A stretch of DNA of 64,000 bases from Seriola aureovittata (GCF_021018895.1 NC_079384.1:16647140-16711139); one strand, 5' to 3'; shown: positions 12,891-30,959, counted from the stretch's first letter. Numbers and translations are program-made. The notes: generated by a model not told the origin, from the letters alone.

Positions 12891-14169
12891 AACACGAACT
12901 TGGAAAACTATGGTAAGCCCTGCAGGTCAAATAAGATCCGTTTCGTTTCAGTTATCCTGCAGGCTTGTTTATAACCTGTCTATCTGACTGCTCATTTGCT
13001 GCCCTGTAGGACGTCTTTTTAGCGACGCTGCCAAGTTCCCAAATGTGAGCAATTAACTTGAGTACAATGTAATGACACACACAATGGCCAAAACTGTGAA
13101 AATAAGATCCAAACTGTTAATAAACTGGAGATTTGAAATGAACTTCCATGGTTCTTTGTCTTGAGGGCCAAATTTATTAAAACCAAATTTTTAACACCTG
13201 GAAAGAATGATTGCAGTTTATGTGATTTATTATTTCTTTTATGTAGAGCTGTTTTTCCCAAGTGTGATTAGATCATATTCTTAAACCGAAAGCCAAATGA
13301 CAAAGATGAACTAAATGCCAAAATCTTTTTGAACAATGAGCAGTGCAGGCAGTCATGGTACAGTATTTATCTACTTTGACCGTTCGCAGTAGATTTGATG
13401 ACATGTTAATGTTCTCATTCACAGTGAATTAAGCAGAAAAAAATAGAGAAAGGGCAAAAATGTGTCCGCCAGACTCAGAGTTCCCATTAAACAGAAGTCA
13501 TGTTTATAAACCAGCACTCTGAATACTAACCCAAATAACACTTCCGACCCCAGCGAGAATGAAAACAAAACCAGAAGGAGCGGCGCGGCTCCTCGTTGGC
13601 CATCAGGAAACAGCCGCCACTACTTTTCCCTCATACCTTTACTGTTGCATGTATTTCACTGCTGCCAGTGAGAAGGAATAGTTGCACTGACAGATGGGAT
13701 GTGTAGGCCCGCATCAGCAGACCCTCGTTAGGCTTCAGAGTCACATCCTCCTGCAGTGCTTGCCAGTGACCTGAGGTGACCCCTGCCTGCCCCTCATGTT
13801 CACGGGATCCATGTGAACACACTCTGCCTCCTTGAATCCTGCTGTTGATACCAAGACTAAAGCCTCTTCCAGCAAATTAAGACAAGAAGAAAAGACCCTC
13901 TTGTTTAATTTTTACTCAGTTTCATTCAGTGCTTTATTTTCACCAGCAGAAGTCTTCTTCCTCTTTTGCTGCTACTTTGGGAAGACAAAGAAAACATATG
14001 AGGGCTGGCGTCCCTTTTCCTGCCCTTGTCCCGTCTATCCTGTGATTTTGTCCAACTTCCAACAATACATATTGAATGTGACAGTGAATGCCTCCTAGAT
14101 AATGCGTAAGATTATCCAAGTGGCTATTCAATAATGAAAAAGTGAAAGCGAACATTTCAGCATGTCATA
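12891..14169. other. Intergenic, nothing recognised
   Basis: Unique sequence with short chance ORFs; no coding or RNA feature seen. Confidence 0.5.
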
Positions 14170-15145
14170 ACCTGAAAAAGGCAACACAAAATGAAACAAA
14201 GTGAGAGGATGTGAAATGAGACAAAAGGAGAGGAGACAAGAGGAAGGGAGATGAGCTGAGAGAAGAGGAGACAACAGGAAAGTAGAGGAGACTAGATGAA
14301 ACAAGAGGAGATCAGAGGGAAGGAGAGGGTGGGAGAGGAGATGAGATGTGACAAAAGGAGATAAGACCAGAGAGGAGACAAGTAGGGATGTCATGAGAAC
14401 CAATACTTCAAAACCCAGCCATTGCCAAAATTCTGAAAACATAACAGTACTTACTTTTCTAAAGTACCATAGTTTAGGTACCAAAGGTCTGACAAGGACG
14501 GCCTAATAACCCTACAAGTGTCTGACATCAAATGCAAAGGGAAGAGGAAGAAGGAAACATCCTGAAATGTTACTGTCATTGTTTGCGAATTGCGACAGCT
14601 GGCATCAGTTATAGCGATGCTCCACGTCCAATGTTCACGAAAGCTAATGTTACCTTGTCATGGCTAATGTGGTGACAGCTCATAACGTGAGCTGGGTGCT
14701 CATAACGTTAGTTTCCTACCGTCATTATCGTTCAGTCTGTCAGAATATAATGCTGACTTTTTAAATGAATCACCATGTTGGTCTATTTAAACTACTGTTG
14801 CACATGGACGGTATGGAGGTGTGTGCTTGCTGTGGTATTGAATTTGGTATCAACAATCTCCTCCTCTGTCATTGTGACAAAAAGAAATGAGACAAGAAAT
14901 GAAAGTAGTGGAAAGGAGACAAAATGGGATGAGAGGACAGAAGAGAAAACGAGGAAATGAGAGGAGATGTAACAAGGACACATGAGCTATGATGAGGACA
15001 TGAGGTGATATGAAAGGAGAGGATGTAAAATGAAACGGATAAGATACAAGAAAAGGAGACAAGGAAATGAGAGAAGAGACGAGAGGAAAAGAAAGGAGAC
15101 GAGACATGATAAAGAGATGAGTCAGGAGGAGGTAGATGAGACCAG
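14170..15145. repeat. Purine-rich GAGAGGAGACAAGAG minisatellite, interrupted in the middle
   Basis: The + strand is almost all A/G with a few T/C from about 14190 to 14393 and again from about 14880 to 15145, built on loose variants of GAGAGGAGACAAGAG and GAAATGAGA. Translations of either strand are low complexity. The two blocks are separated by an unrelated segment at about 14394-14878. Confidence 0.65.
14394..14878. mobile_element. hAT-like non-autonomous element inside the purine minisatellite
   Basis: The left end TAGGGATGTCATGAGAACCA, with AATACTTC, TTTAGGTACCAAAG and a right-hand GGTATTGAATTTGGTATCAA, follows the plan of a fish hAT-type repeat that ends near a TGACA word. The interior is non-repetitive. 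A target duplication cannot be judged because the flanks are repetitive. Confidence 0.45.
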
Positions 15146-16149
15146 GACTACAGAGGTGTGTGAAAACGTGTTTTCATGTTCTTACTCCCTGCTTTGCCTC
15201 CTTTCTTTCATTCTGCCTCATTCCCTCACTTCCCGGTGCCCAGGCCTGGTTCACGTTGGGGAGTCCTGGAGCGAAGGTCGGACTCAGAACCTGCAAGGTC
15301 TGCAGGAAAAGGTGATTGAAACCATGTGAGATGAAGCAAGCTCTGGAATCAGCTTTCCATATGAGCTAACCCCCCGAAATCTTAGCTGACAGAAATCTGG
15401 AGAGGATGAAGATGTCCTATTGCCTCAGTCGAGCATAAATAAAGAGACACAAACAAAAACAGAAAAAAAGAAAAACAATAACTTTATACACCGCTGGATT
15501 AAATTTGCTTGTGTACTGAATGCAGGTGCTAGTACACAAACTATATATACATACATTTGACACAAATAAGTTGATCACAAAGAAATTTGATCAAAGCTAC
15601 ATTACTAACACAACTCTTGTATCAATTACACACCCTTGTGAAGTGCCATGACAACACACTCCTCCCTCGGCGACTTTGTACCTGGGTTTGCAAAACACGA
15701 CAGATGCTATATTTGCATCACAGCCAGTGGAAGCAGTGACACATGACGTGGAGCATTAGGAATGTGATGAACTGGTTTCCATGAGATTCTCAACGAACTG
15801 AAACGCAACAAGATTTCTGTAAGCCCTGTGTCATTGTTACCTGAGGGGGGAAATCCATCCTGGAGAAATACTTGTCATCACACAGGTTTGTGTGTGTGTG
15901 TGCCACAGTGAAATTCAAAGGTTTAGAATCTCTCATTCTCTCTCTCTCTCACACACACTCACACACACGTGCTGCCCAAACTCCTTTGTTTGTTTGTTTT
16001 GGGTGTAACTCTGAAACCATGGTGCCGGGCCACACATCGCCTCAGTTCCAAGTGGCAGTCAGACGTACCAGCCTGAAGAGCTGTCTTATAGTATTTTCCT
16101 CAACTTTGGGCTTCTGTGCCGGCAACAGCCAAGGACGGAAACATTCTGT
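15146..16149. other. Intergenic, short CT/CA simple repeat near 15940-15968
   Basis: No coding block recognised. A TCTCTCTCTCACACACAC tract lies near 15940-15968, and ORFs crossing it are artefacts. Confidence 0.5.
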
Positions 16150-16550
16150 TTTCAGGTTGTCCATCCATCTGTACGTCTGTCCCTCTGGCCATCCCATTCT
16201 CGTGAACGTCATATCTCAGGAATGTCTTGAAGGAATTTCTTCAAATTCAGCAGCAATAAGATTTTGGTGGGCAAAGGTCAACAGTCAATAATTCATATGC
16301 TAATTATGAGAACAAAATTATTCACACAAATGTTTCATAGGATACAATGATGAAGTGGGGACATTCCATACTCAAAGGTCAACTTAATTGTGACTTTATA
16401 ATGTTCTGCCACTGATTTCTGACCATTATTCAACTTCATAGGAAGAAAGGGAGGGATTTTTACCATATTTCACGTTTGGTCGGATATTGAATAGGTAACA
16501 CTAACCTTGGGTGCCCACCGTGAAACTGTGGTGATTGTGATTAGATGATC
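16150..16550 (+). repeat. Dispersed fish repeat, ATATCTCAGGAATGTCTTGA type
   Basis: Ordered words CTCGTGAACGTCATATCTCA, GGAATTTCTTCAAATTCAGC, AAGATTTTGGTGGGCAAAGG, AATTCATATGCTAATTATGA and CATATTTCACGTTTGGTCGG are hallmark words of a widespread fish family. Non-coding. Confidence 0.6.
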
Positions 16551-17277
16551 TGTGCCGCCAGGTTAAAGATGTGTGTGAAAGCAGCAGCATCATCCGTATT
16601 TGAAGCATCGTTTAGTGTCATGGCTACAACTTTGTGTTTTATCAGAATCAGTCTTCATGGCCAAGCATGTCAACACATATAAGGAATTTGACTCTGTTTT
16701 TTGTCTCCATTTTGCCAAAAAATACACTTAATACATTTTATTAAATCCCCTCAAAGTCTTCAATACATATATTATATGAGTCTGGACAGACATGGATGTT
16801 AACTGCAACTTGACTGGTTGGCGAGAGGCTACAACCACGAGGCAGTAATTCTAGTTTCTGGTCTTATTTTCTCTCCGATTCTTTCACTCTCTCCCCTCCA
16901 CACACACACACACACACATACAAACACACACACTGACAGATGAGAACTGGCTTCAGTGGAGCTGGCGAAGCACCACTGCAGCTCAGCTAATCACACTCAG
17001 GCACCGTTCTCTGTGAACTCAACTGTTCCAGCAGTGTGGCCAAACTCCCATCTCCATCGCCACTGCCGCCACCTTCTCACTTCTTATGTGTCATACAAAA
17101 AAACAAAACAAAAGAATCCCAAAAAACAGCTGCAATCGATACCAAGAGTGAAGGCTGAGCAGGAAAAACATTCTAGCACGGAGTAGTGGTATTGTCTGGA
17201 TCTTTTAAATTTGGTTTGTCGGTGGTCCAAGGTTATCAGTAACACTTCTCATCTATCACTAAGTCTTGTATGTATGA
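16551..17277. other. Intergenic with CA microsatellite at 16900-16932
   Basis: An interrupted (CA)n tract is at about 16900-16932. No gene recognised. Confidence 0.5.
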
Positions 17278-17525
17278 CAGTGCTTGGCAAGTTACTAATT
17301 TCTATCTGGCTGTTTGGCTGCAAAATGCTCCACTGTATACACCTGTTAGTTGCTTACTTTGTATGTTAGCTGCAACTCGTGGTAAGACAGCAAACAAGCT
17401 GACCCCTAGCACCAACAGGTGGCTGGAATAGTAACTGTAATGTAATTACAAAATTTTACAGTGTAGTGTCTTACACTACTTGTTACTGTAATACATTATT
17501 GATAATGCATCACTGCTAAACACTG
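17278..17525. mobile_element. Short hAT-like miniature element, CAGTGTTGGGCAAG type
   Basis: The left end CAGTGCTTGGCAAGTTACTA and the right end ...CATCACTGCTAAACACTG are imperfect inverted repeats. The interior has ACTGTAATGTAATTACAAAA and TTACTGTAATACATTA, the usual content of this class. The adjoining 8-mers do not match, so the insertion is old or one end is misplaced. Confidence 0.55.
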
Positions 17526-22229
<4,704 letters not shown>

Positions 22230-22320
22230 TTTTTTTTTACCAAAATTGTTCTGTTTTGCAAATGGTTTGTCGGCCCACTTGCATTACCTTCGCGGCCCAC
22301 AGGTTGGGAACCACTAAACT
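22230..22320. repeat. Fragment ending CCCACAGGTTGGGAACCACT
   Basis: The words TCGGCCCACTTGCATTACCT and GCGGCCCACAGGTTGGGAAC are typical of one end of a common vertebrate/fish DNA transposon remnant. Only about 90 bp is recognisable. Confidence 0.4.
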
Positions 22321-23191
22321 ACAGTATATCCTCATCTCCTAATACTCAAGCCCACTTATGGATTCTGTATGATCATCCTATATACAGTATGACTCCTCTC
22401 TTTCAGTGCATGATTACATAAACAGACAACAATATAAACACTGCAACTCACACACACACACACACACACAGGAAATAGAGGGCATCCGTCTGACAACTAA
22501 TCACCCTTAATTGTGTTCTAATAGTGAAAGAAATGCATGTGGAAGGGGAAAGGAGGAGCAGTGCGGGAGGGGGGAAGAAAAAAAAAGAAAATAAACAACG
22601 GCAATAGGAAGGGGAAAAGGCCAATTTCAACCGAAAAAATATTAATGTAATCAAGGCAAATTAGTAGGTTTGGGATAACATTCCTATGGCGCGGTGTGTT
22701 TATTTTGAAAGCAAGTAATGGAAAGTAGGTAGAGCAGAGAGAAGGCACAGAGAAGGCAAGGGCAACACTAGACTCACCTACAAAAAGAAGCTGCATGAAT
22801 GCTTTACTGTAATAGCAGCTGCTTTCTCAACATTTACCCTCTTCTGTTTATTGGAGCTAAGCTGTGGATTATGTATGCACACAGGCAAGAAAAGGTGATG
22901 TCGCTGATGCTTAGAAAAAATAAAGTTGTCTCAATTGTGACTCTCAAATTAATGTATTTGTTCCGTTCTGTCTTAAACATGTGTCACATTCAGGACAAAC
23001 AGTTGGTACGCTTCATTTCAAACTGTTTAGTTACCCTGGCTGCTTTGCCCATTCAAACTCAATGGCGTAGAGGAAGGTGATTTAGTTTGGGGAGGGGGGG
23101 GGCGGCTGTCATTTATGATAGACTGTGACCACATCCTGTTTTGTTTTCGTGTGTGTGCTTCAGTTTCTATAAAACTGTAAGTGCAGTCACC

Positions 23192-23222
<31 letters not shown>

Positions 23223-25339
23223 GGGCGTCTCAGTCAGTTTTATTTCTCCCCTGTTAGCTGTAGTTGAGTGATGAGCAGCGGGGGAAGGAGGGTCGAGACA
23301 GCAGCAGAGAAACACTGTGATGCTTAACCAAACAAGATGTGCTTCAGGGCTTGAACTGTGCACCGTCCCTCATCTGACACACAAGCGCACAAAGCTGTCA
23401 AACGGACACATTACACACACTTCCCACTCCTCAATTACATTACATGTGCACCTCTTGCGCACATGTGCAAACACACCCCGTGACTCCTGTTTATTGAGTC
23501 GGATGTAAAATTGTCCTCCAGCGAGGAGCGCAGAGGTTCACAAGTGTTGAAACAGACTGTGCCGTGTGTGAAAGACATCCAAAACACACGTCCAAGTTCG
23601 CTCTGGAGACGGTCCTGTAAGAGCTTGACCAGGCCACATCACAGTCCTTTTTAGTAGATCAATTCAAGCCTCTTCCTCTTGTCCAAGAGCTACAACAATC
23701 CATCTGTGTACTGTGTGATGTGAAAAAAGGCACAGGACCAGTTTAAGCCCACTATGAAATGCAGTGGATTTATATCTGCACAGAAGTCCAAGAATTACCT
23801 GTGGAGCAGGTTTGTTTTCCAAGATATTCACTCTGAGTATTTAACATGGCTGGATTCTGTAAATACATTTACTTATCTATGACACCCGTGGAAAAACATG
23901 ATTGATAAGATAGATTTTAGCACAAAATACAATCTCTATTCTTTTTTCCCCCCTCCTCTGTAGGTAGGAGTGAAGGTGGTTCAGGTTAGATGGCTGAACA
24001 TCAAGTTGAGTACATAGTCTCACAGCTCCCACTTGTGGTTAGATACCATACAACCCTCCCTGCCCAGATTACACAGGCCCTCACACATGAGATGCAGTAA
24101 AAACGCTGTTGCCCCTCAGCACAACAAACTCCAAAACAAATGACAGTGATCTAACAAAATCACACTTGTCATTACTCTTTGTAAATCAGGAAAACGAAAC
24201 TCAAGAGGGAGCCCATTTTGGGAAATAAACCCAATAAATGTTTCACAATGTGGCCTTTTAAATCGGCAGGGGCTCGTTGTCAAACTGAATAAACAAATAT
24301 GACGTAACCAGGGCTGGTGTAAAGCACGAAAAGTAACTCGTTGTCTTTGAATAATGAGTGGTCACGGTCTCGGTTGGTTTGCCGTCAATTGGAGACAGAT
24401 GTTGGAGAGAAGGCAACGCATGGGTGGTGTAATCTGGGTCAACCTCACATGGGGAGAGACAAGCAAATCCAAACACAGGGGTCGTCGCCGAGCATCGTGC
24501 GACCTCGCTCTGGTGGCCGTTGAGTCACAGTTCTTCACTGCGGCTGCTCCCAATGGCAACAACAGAGGATATTGGGTGTCGGAAAGATCGCATTGAGGTC
24601 AAAAGGGAGACTATATTTAGAAAGTTTCTCTCTTTTGAACAAAAATCTATTATCTTTTCAGAAATGTTCACACTTATAGATTGTACATCAGGTTGATACA
24701 AATTTTTATGGTATGTACTTTTAATTTATGTCTTTTTATTGTTAACTAATTATATCTATAGAGATGCTGTAGGAAATCCCAGTACCTAAACGTACAATAA
24801 AAAAGGAAGAAAAGAGGAAGAAAGAAGAAGAAGAAAAACTGAAAAAAACATATATTTCTACCTGGTAATGCTACAAATTTTATCCTTTAGCTGATTCCAT
24901 ATCATACATACATTTACCATACAATAAACCCGCTCCATATATTTCCTCTGGACTTGTTTTATGGAGAAAAAAAACTCACTGCTCATACATACACATGAAT
25001 AAAACACCAGCCAGGTGATGTATTACTGAAGTTGGACATTATTCACAAGAACACATCACTGGAAAGTCCATTTAGATCAGATTTCTCTGCTGAACAACTT
25101 GATGGCCTAGTTCTCTTTAAGATTGTTAGAAATAGTTTAGCTCATCCAAATCTGAATGGAGATCTTACATAATATTACAAATTAATTACAAGAATGCTCT
25201 TTAATGATCTTAGGACAAAGAATATGTTGCCATGAGAGATAGTTATCTGTAAAGAATGATTGAAGCCATTGACAGATTCGCTTTCACGCTTTAAAAAGCA
25301 GAAACAAGTTTTAGCTTGTACGGGGATATGACTCACTGT
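22321..25339. other. Intergenic with two dinucleotide microsatellites
   Basis: A CA tract is at 22449-22470 and a TG tract at about 23191-23212. No gene recognised. Confidence 0.5.
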
Positions 25340-25560
25340 ACTTAAAGCTGCACTAATCAATATGTTTATATCATCATTGGGTCAGATGACTGGCATAGTG
25401 TGAAAGGTGTTGCTCATAGGAACAAACTGTTAGCAAATGATCACTGCAGTTTAGCTGTGTTTTTTCAGCTTTGTTTTGATTTTACGACCTGCAACTGTTT
25501 CCTGTTTTTCCTGCAGGTTTAAAGAATCTGTTTTATCCAAATTTGGTTGGAGGTATTACA
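25340..25560. repeat. TTAAAGCTGCACTAATCAATA-family element, copy A
   Basis: It starts CTTAAAGCTGCACTAATCAA and continues with TCATTGGGTCAGATGACT, TTTTACGACCTGCAACTG. It shares word order with the copies at 35236-35475, 37310-37771 and 51950-52350. Non-coding. Confidence 0.6.
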
Positions 25561-28500
25561 CAGTTTGGCCTCTTAAATAGATTGTTGGAAAGTTTGAAGA
25601 TGCTGATGCCGTCTCAAATGCTTGTAATCATAAGATATAATGTTTTCATGCTTTTATAGGCCAAAGGTTAAGGGTGGTTATTACTGTGGAAGACCATATG
25701 TAACAGTTTTGGTCACCTCAACTGCCAAACTTAAAGCTTTAGCTTTACGTTGCTATGATTCACTGTGCTGTAAAGTGTAATTCATTCAGTCTTATTAATC
25801 TATCGTTTCTGTTGCACACTGCAGGAAGGTACTGTTCTCTTCCTAAGAAGCTTCAAGCTCCATTCATACTGAAGAGGTTCTCAAATAGTGATGCGTGATT
25901 ACCTCTGCCACTTTCAATCACAATCAGAACAGGGTCTCAGCATCCAGCTGCGGAGTCGGGGCTGGAGATCCACAAAAGAGCCGGTTTCATTCGGCCAGAA
26001 AGAATCGTCCGACACGTTTCCTTTTTTCTTTTCGCTCTTTGCTTTGCGTGGAATGCTTGTTTGGCAAAACGTTCACAGGTCACTGTTCTTGGGGTCAGTA
26101 AAAGGAGGTTTAAATGTTTCTATTGGCATAGAGAAGCATGTCAACAGGAGTTTGGCAGAACAAGAAGACTGCACAAATCAGGCTCAACCTATGAGTCCAC
26201 ATACCACAGGCTCCACAGTGCACCTGACCTGCAAGAGTTGGAGCTGGAGGAGGAGAAGGAGTTTGAGGTTTAACTACTCATTCCTTCTCTTTTTGACATC
26301 CAGCCATCACTCTCTCTCCCTGCGGGGAGTAGAAAGGTCACAGCGAAGCCTTTATTCTGGCTCAGGTTTAGCAACACGCAGCTCTGGCCTCCAGAAGAAC
26401 TCCTATTCTCTCTGGCACATGTTAAGGCGCTCTATCATCTCTCTCTCTCTTCTGCTCTCCCATGCTCTCTCCTCCCCACTCTCTCTTGTCAGATCTGTCT
26501 TCACAGGGACTTGTAAAATTACCTGGCAAGAACAACTCAAAGCACTGGACAGGACCGATGTCCCCAGTGTCCCACAAACTTTTACAAACTTTTTTGTTTC
26601 ATTAAAATGAAGAGTTCACTGAAAAGCGGTCCACATCTTTGTGCCAAAGGGTCAATTATTACTAAATGTGCTGCAAAGTTTCAAGTTGATTCCATATAAA
26701 TTTATATAATTCCAACATTTTTCTCAGTAATGGCTTTTTGATCAAATTTACCAAACATGCTGAAGCCATCTTGGCCCAGTGGGTGCGCATTTTGAAGTTC
26801 CTGTTGTTGGGCAGAATTTCAGCTTCACTGTGGATTCTGACAAAAAGTGAGTGTTTGCAGTGTTTGGATAATTGTTTTCACTGGTCCCTGGCAGGACAGC
26901 TCGAGAAGACACAGACGGTGGTTGAGTTGCTGGGTGCTTCAGGAAAACTGACAGTTCCAACAACCATTTTAGGTTAGGTTAGGGGACTATTATCATGGCT
27001 CTAAAAGTCGAGAATTTTGTACTCGCACAGGTCATAGTGATAGTCTTTTTTGTTAGGTACAGCTCCATACACACTAGAAAAATAACTAAATAAAAAATAA
27101 ATAAATAAATAACAAAAGACATATTTTTAATGAAATTAAAATATTATTTGAAGTCAATATGAAATCTCGATCAGTAGGCTGATAATTGTTTTTACTATAA
27201 GCATTTGGAGAGAGATATTCAATTTGGAAAGCAAGTTTGAAACATGATTGAGAATCTGTAATGAATTATTTATTTTTAATATAAAAAAATAAATAAATAA
27301 AAGATTAGATTATAAATCTTATATCTTAAATCTGTTATTACCAGTGTAAATCAGGTTATCGTGAAATTAGGGGTAGAAATTGGAAATAATTAAGGTTGAG
27401 ATAAGGGATTAAAGTTAGGGTTGTACTTGATTAGGGTTAAATATTTACTACCCATGACTGCCTTCTGTCAAAAGGGTTTACACCTTCTCTGTGTCTCAAG
27501 CTAGGCTCAAAAGATATTGCTCATCATATTTATTGTGCTTTTACACATGAATATTTGCCTTTTTAAACCTTAAGCACCATATTTGATGAAGCAGACTTTT
27601 TACTTTGAGACTAAGTGTTAGGTTAATTTGTGAAATTAATTTGATCTACTGTGTTTTAGTTATTCAAGAAAATCAATAATACATACATCCGAAAAGTATA
27701 AGTTAAAGGATCTATAGAAAGGATAACTTGTCCACTTTCTGAAAAGAAAAAGACATTGTTATTTTAATTTATATCTTAATTTATTTATTATCTATCTATA
27801 ATTTCCGTACTTTCCCATTCCCTCACTGACAAAGTCTGTTATGTTACATGTGTTTAACAAATGTATTATCCAGAAATTAACTCTCTCAGGTCACTGAAGG
27901 ACTGTGGTTTGTAGATTAGGCCACATCTGATCCATGACGCATATAGACCAGAGTTGTGACTGCCAGGTTACACCGTGTTATATTGTTACGAGACTATATT
28001 TCATCATTGGCTGTCACATTTCAAGTCAGTCAAAGTTAAATAAATACCATATTGTGCCGAGTGAGAGCAAAAGCCAGAGCTCCTCTCCCACACGTCACTG
28101 AAGCCCCCTCAGCGTTAGGTAGAGGGCAGTGTTGTATAAAGTCTCCACACATGACGAGGCATGTCTTTTCCTTGCTTCTTCACTGGTCCTTGAGCTGTCA
28201 TCAGGTCCAAACAGACCTTATGCACACTTTGATTTATATACAGCAGAGTGACTGGGCCTTCACGTTCTTTAGAGTAGAGTCCACTAGATCAATAAATAAA
28301 ATCCATAGATGCTGGTGAGTAAGAGCATGTGGACAAAAGTACAAGTTACATGGAAGCACTTATGTTTGTGAAAGCAAAGCAAAAAATCTGCAATGAATGA
28401 TCTAAATAGAGAGATGTGAAAGAAAGAAAGTTTAAGTATAACCTTGAGAGACTTGTTCAGGACTTGAATGTGCACCGTATCGTGATTATAAAATAAGCAC

Positions 28501-29662
28501 AAAGCATTTTGAGACTTGAAATCAGACCAGAACAAACCTGACATAAAGTCTGGTATTAACAGTGACTACATACGATGTGTCACATTTCTCTTTTCCCACT
28601 TTACAACATGTTCTTCAGAGAAAAAGTAAAATTACCGAGGTGCTCTGACTCTTTTCTGTAACACAGACGGGAGTGACCGTGCATGATTTTAGCCAAAACT
28701 ATAAAATCCTTCACAGACATAAGACAACAGAATATATCATTAGGTTTAAGGTCTCCTTTTGTTATATAGACCTACCATTTAAAATGCATTTTTCAAAATG
28801 TGAAACAGTTTAGTTTTATGGCCACGATTTGATTGTTGTAACATTTTAATGTACATTCATCAATTTGAAACGTGGCAACATTATCTTCTTGTTTTATTAT
28901 ACAATACATTAAAATAATAGCACTATTCAAAATGCCATAAAATATTATATTTTATTGCAGCATTTAGTGTAAAAATGTAAAAGAAGAAGTGTTATAAATT
29001 TTAATGTTTTATTTTAGAGACCTCCATGATGCCAATAAGTAAGCTTTTGAATGCCATGTTCAATGGTGAGTTTAAAGCAACAAAAGCAGTGAAGATAATC
29101 ACAGCTAATGTCTTTGGCAGTCAGTACTGTAACAAGCCGTGTACGCAGCATCATATTTCCTCCGACATGTTTGGCAGTTGTCTCTCATTTCGTGGTTGCA
29201 AAACATCTCTGAGAGAGCCCCCGAGGGAGCCGAGGGTTGTATTAGATACATGAGAGAGCCACCCAGACTTCATCATCACATTATACAACACTCAGCGAGC
29301 AACGTCTGGTTCAGCTCAATTCAAAGTGAAAGTGATGGGGACCATTTTCTCCCTCCAGGAGGGATGTTGCATGAGGAGGAGTGGGGTGGGGGGGGGTTGA
29401 TTGTGGTCAAAGCGCAGACATGAGAAGAAGAACATGGAAAAATGTTGGAAATGAAGCATGCCCATCCACAGAGGTGACAAGCAAACTGAACAGGACTTTG
29501 GAGGACAGCATGATGATTTTGGAAACCACAATCCGACCAACTGCTTTACTTTAATGTGTAACACCCACACACATGTCCCCACAGAAAAAACAACACGCAA
29601 CAAACACACACACTCACATGCACACACAGACGGAGAAATAAGAGTAGGCAGATGCACATTAT
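25561..29662. other. Intergenic, nothing recognised
   Basis: This includes a 240-codon open stretch at 25888-26610, the longest in the window, which is serine/leucine-rich from CT-rich DNA and resembles no protein. AATA/AAAT runs occur near 27085-27110 and 27285-27300. The block 28040-28200 is GC-richer but has no assigned role. Confidence 0.5.
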
Positions 29663-30239
29663 CAGTGGTGGAAGAAGTATTCAGATCCTTTACTGAGGTT
29701 AAAGTAGGAATACCACCAAGTAAAAATACTCCACAAGTAAAAGTCCTGCATGTAAAAATCTAAAAGTAAATGTACTGAAGCATTATTGGCTAAATAAAGT
29801 ATCAAAAGTAAATGTGCACATTATGCAGAAGACCTCTTTCAGAGAGTTAAAAATAATAACAGAATAACATTATTCTAAATTATATTACTGGGTTTTTATT
29901 GTATTATGAGTAGAGCTTGGTAATATTGGTTTTGTCTGTTCTGTCAGTCGTACTCTAATGGTGTGAACTTATTGTGCTATCATTTAACAAAATTCTCAAT
30001 TTAGTGATTTTGAGAAATTTTTAACACCACCAAATGAATTGTAGATGTTCTTGCTGTATATGTGTGATAGGTGTTGTCTGATGTAATGTGTAACAGTGGA
30101 GCGCAGTTCGTGGTATAAACATACATTCGATTTTTTTTATTTGTGATTTTGCATATGTTTCATATTGATATATTGCATTAGCTGAATACTGAACTAGCTT
30201 ATTTACTGCTGGTTGGTTTAACCTCTAACAATGCATCAT

Positions 30240-30320
30240 ACTAGGCATTACATGGCCAAAAATATGTGGACACTCCTCTCCTCATTCTGGGGCTTCACAT
30301 ACTTGTGGCCAAATAGTGTA
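30240..30320. mobile_element. Miniature palindromic element, ATGGCCAAAAATATGTGGAC type
   Basis: The left arm ACATGGCCAAAAATATGTGG and the right arm CACATACTTGTGGCCAAATA are imperfect reverse complements around a short loop. This matches the terminal sequence of a fish DNA transposon, reduced here to its two ends. Confidence 0.55.
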
Positions 30321-30394
30321 TTTTGGGGGTAAAAATCTTAATTTGGAAAGTAACTACAGCAAATATCCGTCATGTTTTCACAGTGTCTGCTTTA

Positions 30395-30515
30395 GCAGGA
30401 TTATGGAAAAAGTAGTGAACCGATTTGCACCGAAATTGTTGGAGGGATGGGGCATGGGCCAGGGAAGAACCCATTCAATTTTGGGGCAGATACAGATCAT
30501 TTACTATGGATTGGA
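30395..30515 (-). repeat. Inverted fragment of the CACCAAAATGTAATGGGTTC repeat
   Basis: On the minus strand it reads CAAATCGGTTCACTACTTTT and AATGGGTTCTTCCCTGGCCC, ATGCCCCATCCCTCC. The second part is the same as 6239-6290 in opposite orientation. Confidence 0.6.
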
Positions 30516-30959
30516 TTTTTTTTTCTCTGAAGTCTGGTGAATGTTGTTGGTGGTGCAGGTCTGGCACTCTATTGAGCCCATTTTTCTAGTTGTATTTTTA
30601 ATAAATACTAATTGTGTTTCACACTAATTTCACCAGCCCATCAAGTTGGCTACAATCATCATACATCTTACTAAGACTACTAATACTTTTTTCCTTAGGA
30701 CTTTGACTGGTTTTTGCACATGTTAACTTCTAGTTGACAGTTGTTAGTGTTAGTCTACAGTTATTAGTTTTTGGCACCTATACTTTATTGTCCTCAATGT
30801 ATGTTCTGTGTTGTAATGGCATCCCTGTATATATGTAGAAATGACCATAAACCTGAACCTGTAGTGCAGTAAAGAGTTGTACAGTTAGGTAGCAGAAAAC
30901 AGGAATACTTAAAGAAAATACAGACTCATTCAGTATTTGAGTAAATGTACTTTCCACTG

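Larger units (their letters stand above)
29663..30959. mobile_element. hAT-like element, CAGTGGTGGAAGAAGTATTC type, with nested repeats
   Basis: The left end CAGTGGTGGAAGAAGTATTC, TACTCCACAAGTAAAAGTCC, and the right end GAGTAAATGTACTTTCCACT followed by G, form imperfect inverted ends (CAGTGGTGGAA versus CAGTGGAAAGT). These are the two ends of one very common spiny-rayed fish family. The interior is interrupted by two other repeats (30240-30320 and 30395-30515). The adjacent 8-mers (cacattat, ctacacat) are not a clear duplication. Confidence 0.6.

Noticed and set aside
25888..26610. 240-codon open reading frame on the + strand, the longest in the window
   Set aside because: Composition is Ser/Leu/Arg-rich from CT-rich DNA, no domain or motif is recognisable, no splice or promoter context, and such lengths occur by chance in 64 kb.
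27360..27445. Several TTAGGG-like words (GTTAGGGTTG, ATTAGGGTTAA)
   Set aside because: Too few and irregular to be an interstitial telomere array.
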